Positions 7,939 through 16,711 of a stretch of DNA of 64,000 bases are shown piece by piece. This DNA comes from a virus. The number at the start of each line of letters is the position of its first letter. Within the stretch, counting starts at the first letter, position 1. The stretch lies in IMG/VR virus record IMGVR_UViG_3300042907_001325, positions 1 through 64,000 of that record. One strand, written 5' to 3'. The notes beneath the pieces were generated by a model, which was given only the letters and a program-made list of their open reading frames with translations, did no database searches and was not told the DNA's origin. The position numbers and the translations under genes are program-made.

Positions 7939-9753
7939 TTACGAGTTTAACAACTTATCCAATTCTTTTGATATTTCTCCTAAAGAATCTTGTCCTTGAC
8001 TTAAATTTAAAAATCTTGAATGTTTATCAAAATTTTGTTCCAATAAAATATTCATGTTAGCTTTTTTAGATTCAGGAGTTATTTCGGCTGCGGGAGGTTC
8101 GGCAGGAGGGGGTTCAACATCACCTGCTGGTGGAGCAGACTCAAAACCACCTTCTGATGGTGCTCCTTCAGCTCCTGTAGTTGATGCATTTCCTGTACTA
8201 CCTGAGGATTCCCCATATAATTTATCAATATTATCAAAAATTCCGGTTTTACTAATAACCGTAGGAGTTGCTTTAAGTTCTTCTCCAACCGCTCTTTCAA
8301 GTCTTTGTTGTTGTAAATCCAATTTAATTTCTTCATCAGACCATCCAAAAATATGTTCTTTGGCCCATGTAGATGATGTGGCTTGAATACCGTTTCCTGG
8401 GTCAGCAACCAAATCTTTATATAATAACACTTTTTCTTTCCAAACATCAATTTTTAACAAATCTGCTTGAGTTGACGGATTAGTTAATCCTAATGTAAAA
8501 TTTTGTAACTCATCTTCAAACCCTAATAAAAATAAATGCACAATTGCAATTTTATTTAATTCAGAAATCATACTTTTTTGAATTCTGTTTATTGTACGAG
8601 CAAATCTAATATCTTGTAACGCCAAATTTTTTCCATCACCAACTACTTCTTCAAATCCTAAAAATGCTTTAGGAACACGAAGAGCCGTTAATAATTTCTT
8701 TTGAATATATTCTATGTCTGCAATTTCTGATAGGTTTGTTGCTCCAGGTAAAGTCGTAATTGGGTCTGGCGCTGAAGGGTCACGGACAGGAATAAAATAA
8801 TCTTGGTCAACCGCCATTTGGTTAAACCTCATATCCACGTTTCCTGTTTTAGAATCCACAATTTGTTCTCTTTTGAACTTGTTGGCAACACGGTTTACGT
8901 ATGCTTCAACGTCATCGTCATTCATATTACCCACAAATACTTTAAACATTCTTCTTTCAGGAGCTCTTGATGTACGATAGATTAACATCGCATCTTCTGA
9001 CAATAATAATTGTTTCCAAATACGTCTTGCTTTTTCTAACATAGATGTACCATAAGGAAGTTTTCGGTCGTCTCCCAATAATCTAAAGTGGGCTATCTCC
9101 CATGATTGGAATTCCATGTTTTTATTTTTCCAAGTAAAATGAAGTGGTTTTTTATCAGTATCTTTAGTAATATCTATAGTGATATTACCGGCCACACCAG
9201 ATTCTCTACGTTCAATTTCAATTGTTGGTAATTGTTGACAACCAACAATTCCCTTTTCAGGGTCTAACTTTAAATAAACGAAATTATCACCGTATTTACA
9301 AGTATTTCTTGTCCACATTGATAAGTTAGTGTTAATATCTAAGCTATTATTAAATAAATCGGCTAAGACAGTTTTAATTCTTTTTGATTCAGAATAAATT
9401 TGTAAAATAAAACCATCTTCATTTGTTGTTGTAGATTCTTCAGAATATATGTCTAATGCTGCCGAAATTTCAGGTGTATATTCCATACTTTCGTAATCAT
9501 ATTGAGCGGATAATCTTGATGGCTCATAATAAACTGCTTGAGTATATAAATTGTTTTCAACTTTTGCCCATTGATTTGTTAAATAAAATGTTTGTTGAGC
9601 TTGAAGTTTTTCTTTCTCGTAATCATCTCGATTTGGTGTACGTAAAAGTTCTTTTTTATCAAACTTAAAGGTTGGATAATCTTGATTCAATAGTGAATTT
9701 GGACCGAATGTTTTTGATAGTCTCTGCCAGACCGTTAGATTTTCTTGACTCAT
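7939..9753 (-). CDS. Portal protein (T4 gp20-like)
   Basis: 604 aa. Forms the dodecameric portal at the packaging vertex and start point of head assembly. Typical gp20 features are the early LTNQWAKVENNLYTQA region, the segment MEYTPEISAALDIYSEES, a central RTSRAPERRMFKVFVGN block and the following DPITTLPGATNLSEIADIEY. The Pro/Ala/Gly-rich stretch near residue 540 is a linker, and the C-terminal tail contains LLEQNF. It lies immediately downstream of the terminase gene in the usual order. The TATTTAT element at 9782-9788 (minus strand) lies in the terminase-portal gap. Confidence 0.93.
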   Translation of the reverse strand: MSQENLTVWQRLSKTFGPNSLLNQDYPTFKFDKKELLRTPNRDDYEKEKLQAQQTFYLTNQWAKVENNLYTQAVYYEPSRLSAQYDYESMEYTPEISAALDIYSEESTTTNEDGFILQIYSESKRIKTVLADLFNNSLDINTNLSMWTRNTCKYGDNFVYLKLDPEKGIVGCQQLPTIEIERRESGVAGNITIDITKDTDKKPLHFTWKNKNMEFQSWEIAHFRLLGDDRKLPYGTSMLEKARRIWKQLLLSEDAMLIYRTSRAPERRMFKVFVGNMNDDDVEAYVNRVANKFKREQIVDSKTGNVDMRFNQMAVDQDYFIPVRDPSAPDPITTLPGATNLSEIADIEYIQKKLLTALRVPKAFLGFEEVVGDGKNLALQDIRFARTINRIQKSMISELNKIAIVHLFLLGFEDELQNFTLGLTNPSTQADLLKIDVWKEKVLLYKDLVADPGNGIQATSSTWAKEHIFGWSDEEIKLDLQQQRLERAVGEELKATPTVISKTGIFDNIDKLYGESSGSTGNASTTGAEGAPSEGGFESAPPAGDVEPPPAEPPAAEITPESKKANMNILLEQNFDKHSRFLNLSQGQDSLGEISKELDKLLNS

Positions 9754-9792
9754 ATTATAATTTACTAATTAGTTTGATAAAATAAATACTTA

Positions 9793-11553
9793 TTAGGAAC
9801 CAAATAACCATCCGTATTTTTGATAATCCGCCTTTGTTGCTTGTCCAACATTATTTAAACCACTATCTCTACCCATTTGAGGAATCATAGGATTAAAGAA
9901 TTCTGACGAATTTTTGTTTTCGGTTACATTTGTTGCCCACGAGTTAATCATTGCTTTGGTATGGTTTGTAACTTTTTCTAATGATTGGAATGATTTTTCT
10001 GCAACATATAGTGCCATAGATACTCCCATAATACAGTCATCATGATGTCCTTTTTGGTGGTCAGGTCTTCCATTAATATAAATAAACGTATTCATTTCAT
10101 TGTATAAACGATTTGAATACACTTTAAACCCGTGTCTTACTCCTTCTTCAAATGCTGATATAATTTGAACCCTTTTTGAGTTAAAGTTAATTCCTGGAAT
10201 TCTTTCATTAATCTTTGGGTCCCATTTCCATTTATTTGTGGTATCAACATTGTCGACATATAACCCCCCCTGATAACTTAATTCTTGTAATTTTCTTGAC
10301 GTGGAAATACCCATACCACCTGTAATATCAATAACACAGTAAGCATTATACATTGTTCCCCATTTATATGCAATTTCTGCCACAACATCTGGTGGAACTT
10401 TGGCAACATATTCTAACACCTGTTCCCTTTCGTCAAAATCGATGATTTGGATACATGAGAAGTCCTCAGAGTCACCTCTTGATACATCGACACCCATCAC
10501 ATACTTGTGTCCGTTTACCGGTTCTTTAAATATCCATAGGGACCCACCCATTAGTTTGGCTTGTGGTTCACGTAAAGTATTCTTGGATATTTCTTGCATC
10601 AATTCAGATTCGAATACATTATCACCCGAACCTAAAAAGTCACATTCTAATTCCTGAGCAACTTTTCTTCTATCAAACTTCAATTTCTTAACCATACCTT
10701 CAAACCATGCGGAACATGGTTTGTATCCTTGTTTAATATAATCGGTTACAACAGAGTGGTCTCTCTCATATGGATTTTCCATCGATAATTTAATAATATC
10801 TTTTTCAGAATATTCTTCTCTATTTAATAGAAAATGTACTAAGTCAGGAGTTTTAACCATATACAAATCTTTTGTATATCTTGGGTCACGATACCAAAAC
10901 ATCTCAGATATTTTGAAATCATTCATATTCCTTAATGACTGGTCATAGATTTCATAGTAAATTTGGTCATATCCGTTTGGTGTGGATACAACGATAACTT
11001 TACCACCTGTAGATAGGGACGCCATACAAGCTGACCAGAAATCTGAGTCTGCTTCGATAAACGCCGCCTCATCAAAGACAAGAATTGTAGGTGTATAACC
11101 CCTCAAGGCATCTTTTGATGTTGCAACGGCTTTAACTTCACAATTATTATTAAGTTTAAAATGTCTTTGTGAGTTTTTTTCTTTTGAGAATGAAATACCG
11201 ACCCAATCTGGCCATTGTTCAGTAAAACCTCTAACTTTGTTAGCCATCTCCATTGATGTATCTAACTTGTTGGCAATAATAAGAATTTTTTCAGGTTTGT
11301 TTTTTTGGGCAAATGCCAATTTTTTTGATATCCAAGCGGCGGTTACGGTTGTTACACCCGCCTGACGATACTTTAATGCAATGTTTTCATTGTATTTGTC
11401 GTAATCATCTATTAAACTAACTTGGTCGGGAAATAAATCTAATGGAACATACTTTGATACGGTATTATCGTATGTTTGTAAATAAGTTCTAAGTGCGTAG
11501 GGAGTACTCCTTATACACTTTGTTAACTCGATAATTAATTGTTCTTTGTTCAC
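9793..11553 (-). CDS. terL: Terminase large subunit (T4 gp17-like)
   Basis: 586 aa DNA-packaging motor and nuclease. Walker A is YRQAGVTT (62-70), an R-Q-x-G-x-T-T variant like T4. Walker B is TILVFDEAAF (about 156-164), and a coupling-like STPNG follows near 190. The C-terminal RNase-H-like nuclease has MGVDVSRGDSEDF (D356, D361) and HHDDCIMG (D505/D506). The start codon is GTG, 6 bases after the upstream gene, so translation is coupled within the operon. Length is close to T4 gp17. No intein or break is seen. Confidence 0.95.
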   Translation of the reverse strand: MNKEQLIIELTKCIRSTPYALRTYLQTYDNTVSKYVPLDLFPDQVSLIDDYDKYNENIALKYRQAGVTTVTAAWISKKLAFAQKNKPEKILIIANKLDTSMEMANKVRGFTEQWPDWVGISFSKEKNSQRHFKLNNNCEVKAVATSKDALRGYTPTILVFDEAAFIEADSDFWSACMASLSTGGKVIVVSTPNGYDQIYYEIYDQSLRNMNDFKISEMFWYRDPRYTKDLYMVKTPDLVHFLLNREEYSEKDIIKLSMENPYERDHSVVTDYIKQGYKPCSAWFEGMVKKLKFDRRKVAQELECDFLGSGDNVFESELMQEISKNTLREPQAKLMGGSLWIFKEPVNGHKYVMGVDVSRGDSEDFSCIQIIDFDEREQVLEYVAKVPPDVVAEIAYKWGTMYNAYCVIDITGGMGISTSRKLQELSYQGGLYVDNVDTTNKWKWDPKINERIPGINFNSKRVQIISAFEEGVRHGFKVYSNRLYNEMNTFIYINGRPDHQKGHHDDCIMGVSMALYVAEKSFQSLEKVTNHTKAMINSWATNVTENKNSSEFFNPMIPQMGRDSGLNNVGQATKADYQKYGWLFGS

Positions 11554-11559
11554 ACATTG

Positions 11560-12843
11560 TTATTTAGGTCTTGTTATTCCTAAACTATTTAAGAAATCAT
11601 CTAAATCATCATCATCATTACTGTCAGGGTCAATATCTTCATCTTCTTTATAATCTTCAAATTCCTCTTGCATTTGTTTTGCTTCTTCAACAATTTCTTC
11701 AAATCGTTTTTTGGCTTTACTAACCTTAGAAGAATCTTCAGAAATGGCATTTCCAATAACTTCTAAAAATTCTTTTGCCTCTATTTGATATAATAATACG
11801 TGGAAAAAATTTATTAATCCTTTATATTCAGGATTAAAAACATCATCAGGTAATGCAAACCGTAATTTTTCAACAATTTCAGGTCCAATACGTAATTGCA
11901 TTGGCTCGTTTGATAATACATCAGTTTGACCTAACACTTTTGCCCTAAGATTAGAGTCTGATGGTAAACCAGCTCTACCTTTAGCCTCTTCTAATCCTTT
12001 AATAATTTCATGACAAAGAATTGGAAAAAATATTCCAGTTGCAATAATTTTAGTGTCAGGTTGTTCTTCACCTTCTTCACCTTCTTCTTCATCTGCGTCA
12101 TCTAATTCAACTTTACCTGCAATACCTTGAGCTGTTTGAGCCATATGTTCAATCGCATCTTCAAAATTAAAATACAAAAAATCGGTGATTGCCATTATAC
12201 CTAAATAATCTCTATATAAAGATGGGTCAATAGCATCTAATCTTGATTTAACTTCAGGTTTTTGAAAAAGGTAATGTCCTTTTTTTGCTGCTCCTTGAAT
12301 AAGAGCGTTAATAATATTTCTTTTGTGCTTTTCTAATTCTAAAATTTCCTCATCAGTTAATTCGTCAAGGTCAAAAGATGGGAATTTTAATTTTTCTTCT
12401 TTATCTTCTTCTTCATCTTCTTCATCTTCAGGTTCCATTCTAAAATTACCAGTATCTGGCATTCCTAAATTAGCCTCAATTTGATATCTTCCTTCAGGAA
12501 CTTCACTTTCATCTAATGACGATTGTATCGCTAATTCAATTAATTCGTTTTTATGAGCAGCCTCAATCCTCATGATATCAGGAAATTTTCTCATCATGTC
12601 TTTGTAAAGCATTTTTTGAACTTGTTTAGAACTTAAATCTTGGATACCAGTAACCTGTTTTAACTTATCTGTGACTTTTTGAAACCTATCACTAACTAAT
12701 CTTTGAACATCGGCAACACCTTTTTTCATTGCAGGATTTGTTGCATAAAGACTATCAGGACTCGCCAATTTTCTTTCTAAATTTGGGTCCATCCTTTCAG
12801 GTGTGTTCCCGTAATTAATCTGTTCTTTTAATTTTCGTCTCAT
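11560..12843 (-). CDS. Acidic structural/assembly protein upstream of terminase
   Basis: 427 aa with three acidic low-complexity blocks (about residues 138-152, 245-262 and the C-terminal DPDSNDDDDLDDF). The globular middle is helical (PILCHEIIKGLEEAKGRAGL). The N-terminus, MRRKLKEQ, has an L-x-E-Q step. It lies in the same transcript as the terminase, 6 bases upstream of it. A small-terminase role is conceivable from position, but the length and composition do not resemble gp16. Unrecognised. Confidence 0.65.
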   Translation of the reverse strand: MRRKLKEQINYGNTPERMDPNLERKLASPDSLYATNPAMKKGVADVQRLVSDRFQKVTDKLKQVTGIQDLSSKQVQKMLYKDMMRKFPDIMRIEAAHKNELIELAIQSSLDESEVPEGRYQIEANLGMPDTGNFRMEPEDEEDEEEDKEEKLKFPSFDLDELTDEEILELEKHKRNIINALIQGAAKKGHYLFQKPEVKSRLDAIDPSLYRDYLGIMAITDFLYFNFEDAIEHMAQTAQGIAGKVELDDADEEEGEEGEEQPDTKIIATGIFFPILCHEIIKGLEEAKGRAGLPSDSNLRAKVLGQTDVLSNEPMQLRIGPEIVEKLRFALPDDVFNPEYKGLINFFHVLLYQIEAKEFLEVIGNAISEDSSKVSKAKKRFEEIVEEAKQMQEEFEDYKEDEDIDPDSNDDDDLDDFLNSLGITRPK

Positions 12844-12846
12844 AAA

Positions 12847-13623
12847 TTATTTTTCTAATAGTTGCATTATTACATCAATTACCTTTTCTTTGGCGTCTTC
12901 AGGAGAAACTTTCTTTGCCTTTGGTGCCGGATTTTCTCCAGGATTTGGATTTTTAAAAGGGTTCTGTCTTTTGCCAGGTTTTGTGCCAGGAGTTGTTCCG
13001 GGTTTTGTCGTTGGTTTTGTTGTTGGTGATGGGGAAGTTTCTTGTTCAGAAATATACTTCATTAAATCACCTTTAGTTATTTTTGGAGGCATGTGTTTTT
13101 CCACTATTTTTTGTATTTGAGATTCTAAAAACAAAGATACAGGATTTTTTCCTTCTTTTAACTGTTTTTTTACAGACATTACACATCTTTCAAATTTTCG
13201 GGTTCGTTTTGGTCCAACTTGTGCATGACAAATAGCCCAAGCGTTTGGTTTATCTGTTTTTTCTTCCGACATACCAATCATTTTACTATTGTGGTTTTCA
13301 GGTGATGTGTCATCGTCCATACCATCGTCAGACGCTTGATATTCATCATGAGAACCTTGTTGTCCTGTATATGCTTGGTCGGCATCTAAATCAAAGTCAT
13401 CTTCCTCTTCCAATCCGATACCTTTCATTTTTGCACCCACTTCACCTACTTTTTGATTTAAGATATCAAGGTCTTTAATTTTTTGGGCAATATTAGGATT
13501 TGCCACTTGTTCACCCAATAATTTTGAATGTAAGACATTAATTTGTGATTCAGTTAATTTACTAACTGTTTTGGGTGATAAACCTTTTTCAACCAAGTTT
13601 AGTGCTTTTATATTAGTTTTCAT
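12847..13623 (-). CDS. Phage structural protein with leader-like segment and Cys motif
   Basis: 258 aa. The N-terminal region contains KLTESQINVLHSKLLGEQ, the TESQ-type amphipathic module followed by an L-x-E-Q site. Then come an acidic linker, a compact module AWAICHAQVG...FERCVMSVKKQLKEGK (two Cys) that I know from other phage proteins, a second ISEQ site, and a Thr/Pro/Gly-rich tail. Genes on both sides overlap or nearly abut it. Likely a virion or head-internal protein; function unknown. Confidence 0.65.
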   Translation of the reverse strand: MKTNIKALNLVEKGLSPKTVSKLTESQINVLHSKLLGEQVANPNIAQKIKDLDILNQKVGEVGAKMKGIGLEEEDDFDLDADQAYTGQQGSHDEYQASDDGMDDDTSPENHNSKMIGMSEEKTDKPNAWAICHAQVGPKRTRKFERCVMSVKKQLKEGKNPVSLFLESQIQKIVEKHMPPKITKGDLMKYISEQETSPSPTTKPTTKPGTTPGTKPGKRQNPFKNPNPGENPAPKAKKVSPEDAKEKVIDVIMQLLEK

Positions 13624-14008
13624 AGACTACTTTTTGTTCAAATTCTAAAACCAAATCTCTTTCATAGAGTTTGTCCTTTATTTCTTTTTCAGGAGTTCCG
13701 AATCGAAATACTAATCTTTTTTGTGATTCTAATTCTTCATCTTCCCATGATAATGCAACAATATCATCCATTGCATCTGTCATACAAAAAAAATCAGAGT
13801 TCTGAATCAATTCTAATTTCAAATCAGTATTTCTTAAAACTCCTACTTTCTTAATATATTTTAATTCAGGTGGTGTTGGGTATCCATTAGAAGGTTTATT
13901 TTCCCAAGATTCTCCCCAAACATCCAATTCATCTGAAAAAATAAACTCATATAAATTATCTCCCTTATAGTTTGGACCTAATCCATTAACATAAGTTAAA
14001 TAACTCAT
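13613..14008 (-). CDS. Hypothetical beta-rich structural-type protein
   Basis: 131 aa, acidic, starting MSYLTYVNGLGPNYKGDNLYEFIFS and rich in strands and Trp/Tyr. It overlaps the upstream gene by 4 bases and the downstream gene by 11, so it is translationally coupled in the head operon. It may be a virion connector or neck piece by position only. I do not recognise the family. Confidence 0.65.
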   Translation of the reverse strand: MSYLTYVNGLGPNYKGDNLYEFIFSDELDVWGESWENKPSNGYPTPPELKYIKKVGVLRNTDLKLELIQNSDFFCMTDAMDDIVALSWEDEELESQKRLVFRFGTPEKEIKDKLYERDLVLEFEQKVVYEN

Positions 14009-15303
14009 AATACTCTTCCGTTTGGCGTAATTTTAAATTGTCTACCATTAGTCTCAAATACCAAATTTTTCTTATTTGTAATACCAACAAATTTAGAATT
14101 TAAATTTTTAGTTACAAATTTTTCTGCCTCCAATTCTTGTTCTATAGTTTCAGTCATTTGTTTAACTGATTCCATAATCTTTTTAACAATAGATTTTTTA
14201 TATAAAGTTTTTTGAACTTGTTTTTCTGTGTGTTCTCTAATTTCTGATTTAGAAACTTCAAAATATTTTGAAATAACTTTATCTACTTTAGATTCTCCAA
14301 AAATACTATCAAAAATTTTTCCATGACCTCCGTAACCTCCATCTTCTTCCTCTTCTTCCATTTCTCTATCACCGAACGAACCATACATACCTTCTCCCAT
14401 TTCGGCATCAACAGGAACATCCATATCAGCTTGGATGTCTTCAACTTCACTATCATCAGTTAAGTCTTCTCCATCCATATCGTCTTCTTGACCATAATCT
14501 TCATCTTCGTATTCTTCAAATTTACTAATAATATCTTCCTTATCTTCTTCAGATAACTCTCCTAAATTAATAGATGATAAAACCATATTAATAACATATT
14601 TAATATCTTCAGAAGTCATTCCTTCGCTATTATCTAAAACTCTAATTTTTTGAGTTAATTTTCCAGTTAATTTTTGAATTGTTTTAAATGTTACTTGGTC
14701 TTCACCTTCCATGTCATCCGTAGGCATTTCATCACCTTCCATATCATCCATAGGTATTTCTTCTCCACCCATATCATCCATAGGCATTTCTTCACCTCCC
14801 ATATCATCCATAGGCATTTCTTCACCTCCCATTGGTGATGGTGGTAATTCAGGACTTGGAACTGCTGGTGGAGCCATAGGTAATTCTGCTGGTGGTCCTG
14901 CTGGCATTTCAGGTGCTGCTGGTTTTGGAGTTTTTAACGTGAATCTTTTTTGTTCACCATATAAAGACACACCTTCATCATTTTCGTTAAGCCTATTTAA
15001 CTCACCGGCAACAAGATTTAATCTTTTAAACGCTTGAGAATATGAAGAATAGTATTTTCTATTTCTCATAGGTTCAATATAATCCGTTTCAGATTCTGAA
15101 ATGGTTTTTTTAATTATATATCCTTGTCTTTCTCTAACAATTTGATAATTATTTCCATCTGCAAGAGAAATTGAATACTCTGATGTCTCATTTTCATTTA
15201 TAGTCTTAGGGGTCGATTCGTTAAAACGAGCAATTTCCATAATTCTATTTATCTTGTTTTGGCCAGTAAGTTTTTCACTTCCAATTGGTTTTAAGTTTGA
15301 CAT
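14005..15303 (-). CDS. Acidic Pro/Met/Glu-repeat structural protein
   Basis: 432 aa. The N-terminal 115 residues are globular. A Pro/Ala linker follows, then four to five tandem units of GGEEMPMDDM type (about residues 157-205), an acidic helical region, and a globular C-terminus ending ETNGRQFKITPNGRVL. The repeat units are near-identical in DNA, which suggests recent expansion. It opens the run of head genes leading to the terminase. Possibly a core or scaffold-associated protein; unrecognised. Confidence 0.65.
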   Translation of the reverse strand: MSNLKPIGSEKLTGQNKINRIMEIARFNESTPKTINENETSEYSISLADGNNYQIVRERQGYIIKKTISESETDYIEPMRNRKYYSSYSQAFKRLNLVAGELNRLNENDEGVSLYGEQKRFTLKTPKPAAPEMPAGPPAELPMAPPAVPSPELPPSPMGGEEMPMDDMGGEEMPMDDMGGEEIPMDDMEGDEMPTDDMEGEDQVTFKTIQKLTGKLTQKIRVLDNSEGMTSEDIKYVINMVLSSINLGELSEEDKEDIISKFEEYEDEDYGQEDDMDGEDLTDDSEVEDIQADMDVPVDAEMGEGMYGSFGDREMEEEEEDGGYGGHGKIFDSIFGESKVDKVISKYFEVSKSEIREHTEKQVQKTLYKKSIVKKIMESVKQMTETIEQELEAEKFVTKNLNSKFVGITNKKNLVFETNGRQFKITPNGRVL

Positions 15304-15321
15304 GTTTGTTTTTATTTATTT

Positions 15322-16635
15322 TTAGTTATTTAATCCACCAAATCCTCCAATGCGAATAGAATTTAATTGTTGGACAGCTTTTCCTTCGTTATTTATGTAT
15401 ACTGGATGAGGGGCTACTCCATCTGCGGGTCCACCCTCGCTAATTGAGCCACCACTAAAGTTACCTAATATTTCAATAGTGTATGCGTATTGTTGGTCAG
15501 CCGATAATCCTGTAAATCCTGGAGTATTAGTTGGTGTTGGTGTTTTTGTTACAGTTGGAGTATTTGTTACGGTTGGAGTATTTGTTGGTGTATTAGTTGG
15601 TGTTACTGTATTAGTTGGTGTTACTGTTGGTGTTACAGTATTAGTTGGTGTATTTGTTGGAGTTGTAGTATTTGTTGGTGTATTGGTTGGTGTTTTAGTC
15701 GGTGTTGTAGTATTTGTTGGTGTTTGAGTTTGAGTAGGTGTCTGAGTATTTGTCTGAGTATTTGTTTGTGTATTAGTAGGTGTCTGAGTATTTGTTTGTG
15801 TTGGTGTTTGAGTTTGAGTGTTTGTTTGTGTTGGTGTTTGAGTTTGAGTAGGTGTTTTAGTTGTAGTTACTGATGGTGTTGGTGTATTACTTGCAGTATT
15901 TGTTGGAGTTACGGTAGGTGTTGGCGTTGGTAATGGGCATGAACCTAGTGAAACAAAGTTACCATCACCTTGAATTATAATAACTTCTGTCGCACATTTT
16001 ATAAGTATTTTATATGGTTCTAACGTAAATTTAAAAGTAAATCCGTCACAATCTATACCTACAAATGAGGTACCCTTATTTCCACCATATAACTGATATG
16101 TTTTACACACATTAGGTGTATTACTTGGAGTTACCGGTATAGTTGGAGTTACTGTTGGTGTTACGGTTGGTGTTGCAGTTTTAGTTGGTGTGTTTGTATT
16201 TGTTGATGTTACAGTATTTGTTGGTGTATTAGTTGGTGTTACTGTTGGTGTTACAGTATTAGTAGGTGTTTTAGTTGTAGTTACTGATGGTGTTGGTGTA
16301 TTACTTGCAGTATTTGTTGGAGTTACGGTAGGTGTTTGAGTAGGTGTTTTAGTTACTGTTGGTGTATTAGTAGGTGTTGAGGTTGTAGTTGGTGTAGGTG
16401 TTACAACCGCCTCACAAGTAATACAATCACGATAATCTACTGATATGGTTACTACTTCGTCAATAGCTGTTGCAGGTTCTGCATTGTCAATAATATCATA
16501 ACACCCCGGAGCTGCTCCACTTTTAAACGTTAAATAATAATTACCATTTACTGCCGGTAATGATGAACTATCAAAATCGACTAATATTGATGCTCCTCCA
16601 GAACAAGGACCTATAAGATATGTAACTAATGCCAT
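15322..16635 (-). CDS. Thr/Pro-rich (TPTNTPT) repeat surface protein
   Basis: 437 aa with three globular pieces: an N-terminal beta domain ending in a C-x2-C-containing strand, a central Cys-containing domain (about residues 175-240, TYQLYGGNKGTSFVG), and a C-terminal piece ending GGFGGLNN. They are joined by two long tracts of T-P-T/T-N-T units. Such mucin-like stalks occur in phage fibres and decoration proteins and can be O-glycosylated in Bacteroidota; that use here is inference. TATTTAT at 16649-16655 (minus strand) precedes the start. Confidence 0.75.
   Translation of the reverse strand: MALVTYLIGPCSGGASILVDFDSSSLPAVNGNYYLTFKSGAAPGCYDIIDNAEPATAIDEVVTISVDYRDCITCEAVVTPTPTTTSTPTNTPTVTKTPTQTPTVTPTNTASNTPTPSVTTTKTPTNTVTPTVTPTNTPTNTVTSTNTNTPTKTATPTVTPTVTPTIPVTPSNTPNVCKTYQLYGGNKGTSFVGIDCDGFTFKFTLEPYKILIKCATEVIIIQGDGNFVSLGSCPLPTPTPTVTPTNTASNTPTPSVTTTKTPTQTQTPTQTNTQTQTPTQTNTQTPTNTQTNTQTNTQTPTQTQTPTNTTTPTKTPTNTPTNTTTPTNTPTNTVTPTVTPTNTVTPTNTPTNTPTVTNTPTVTKTPTPTNTPGFTGLSADQQYAYTIEILGNFSGGSISEGGPADGVAPHPVYINNEGKAVQQLNSIRIGGFGGLNN
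15525..16415. repeat. Two degenerate hexamer/nonamer repeat tracts coding T-P-T/T-N-T
   Basis: Tracts at about 15525-15925 and 16105-16415 consist of gttggtgt(a/t)-type units in many shuffled versions. They share a nearly identical 60-80-base segment (around 15860-15925 and 16270-16340), which points to internal duplication. Confidence 0.8.
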
Positions 16636-16711
16636 TTAATTTTTCTTAATAAATATACGATTAATGTTAATTATTTGAATATTCTTGAATTGTTATTTAA
16701 ACTAACAATAT

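Noticed and set aside
8054-8386. Plus-strand Ser/Gly/Pro frame opposite portal
   Set aside because: Antisense of the portal's Pro/Ala linker.
15479-15727. Plus-strand Val/Gly repeat frame
   Set aside because: Antisense of the Thr/Pro tract; no start context.
15525-16415. Short regularly spaced repeats that might suggest a CRISPR array
   Set aside because: Units are 6-9 bases, contiguous, without unique spacers, and code T-P-T in frame.
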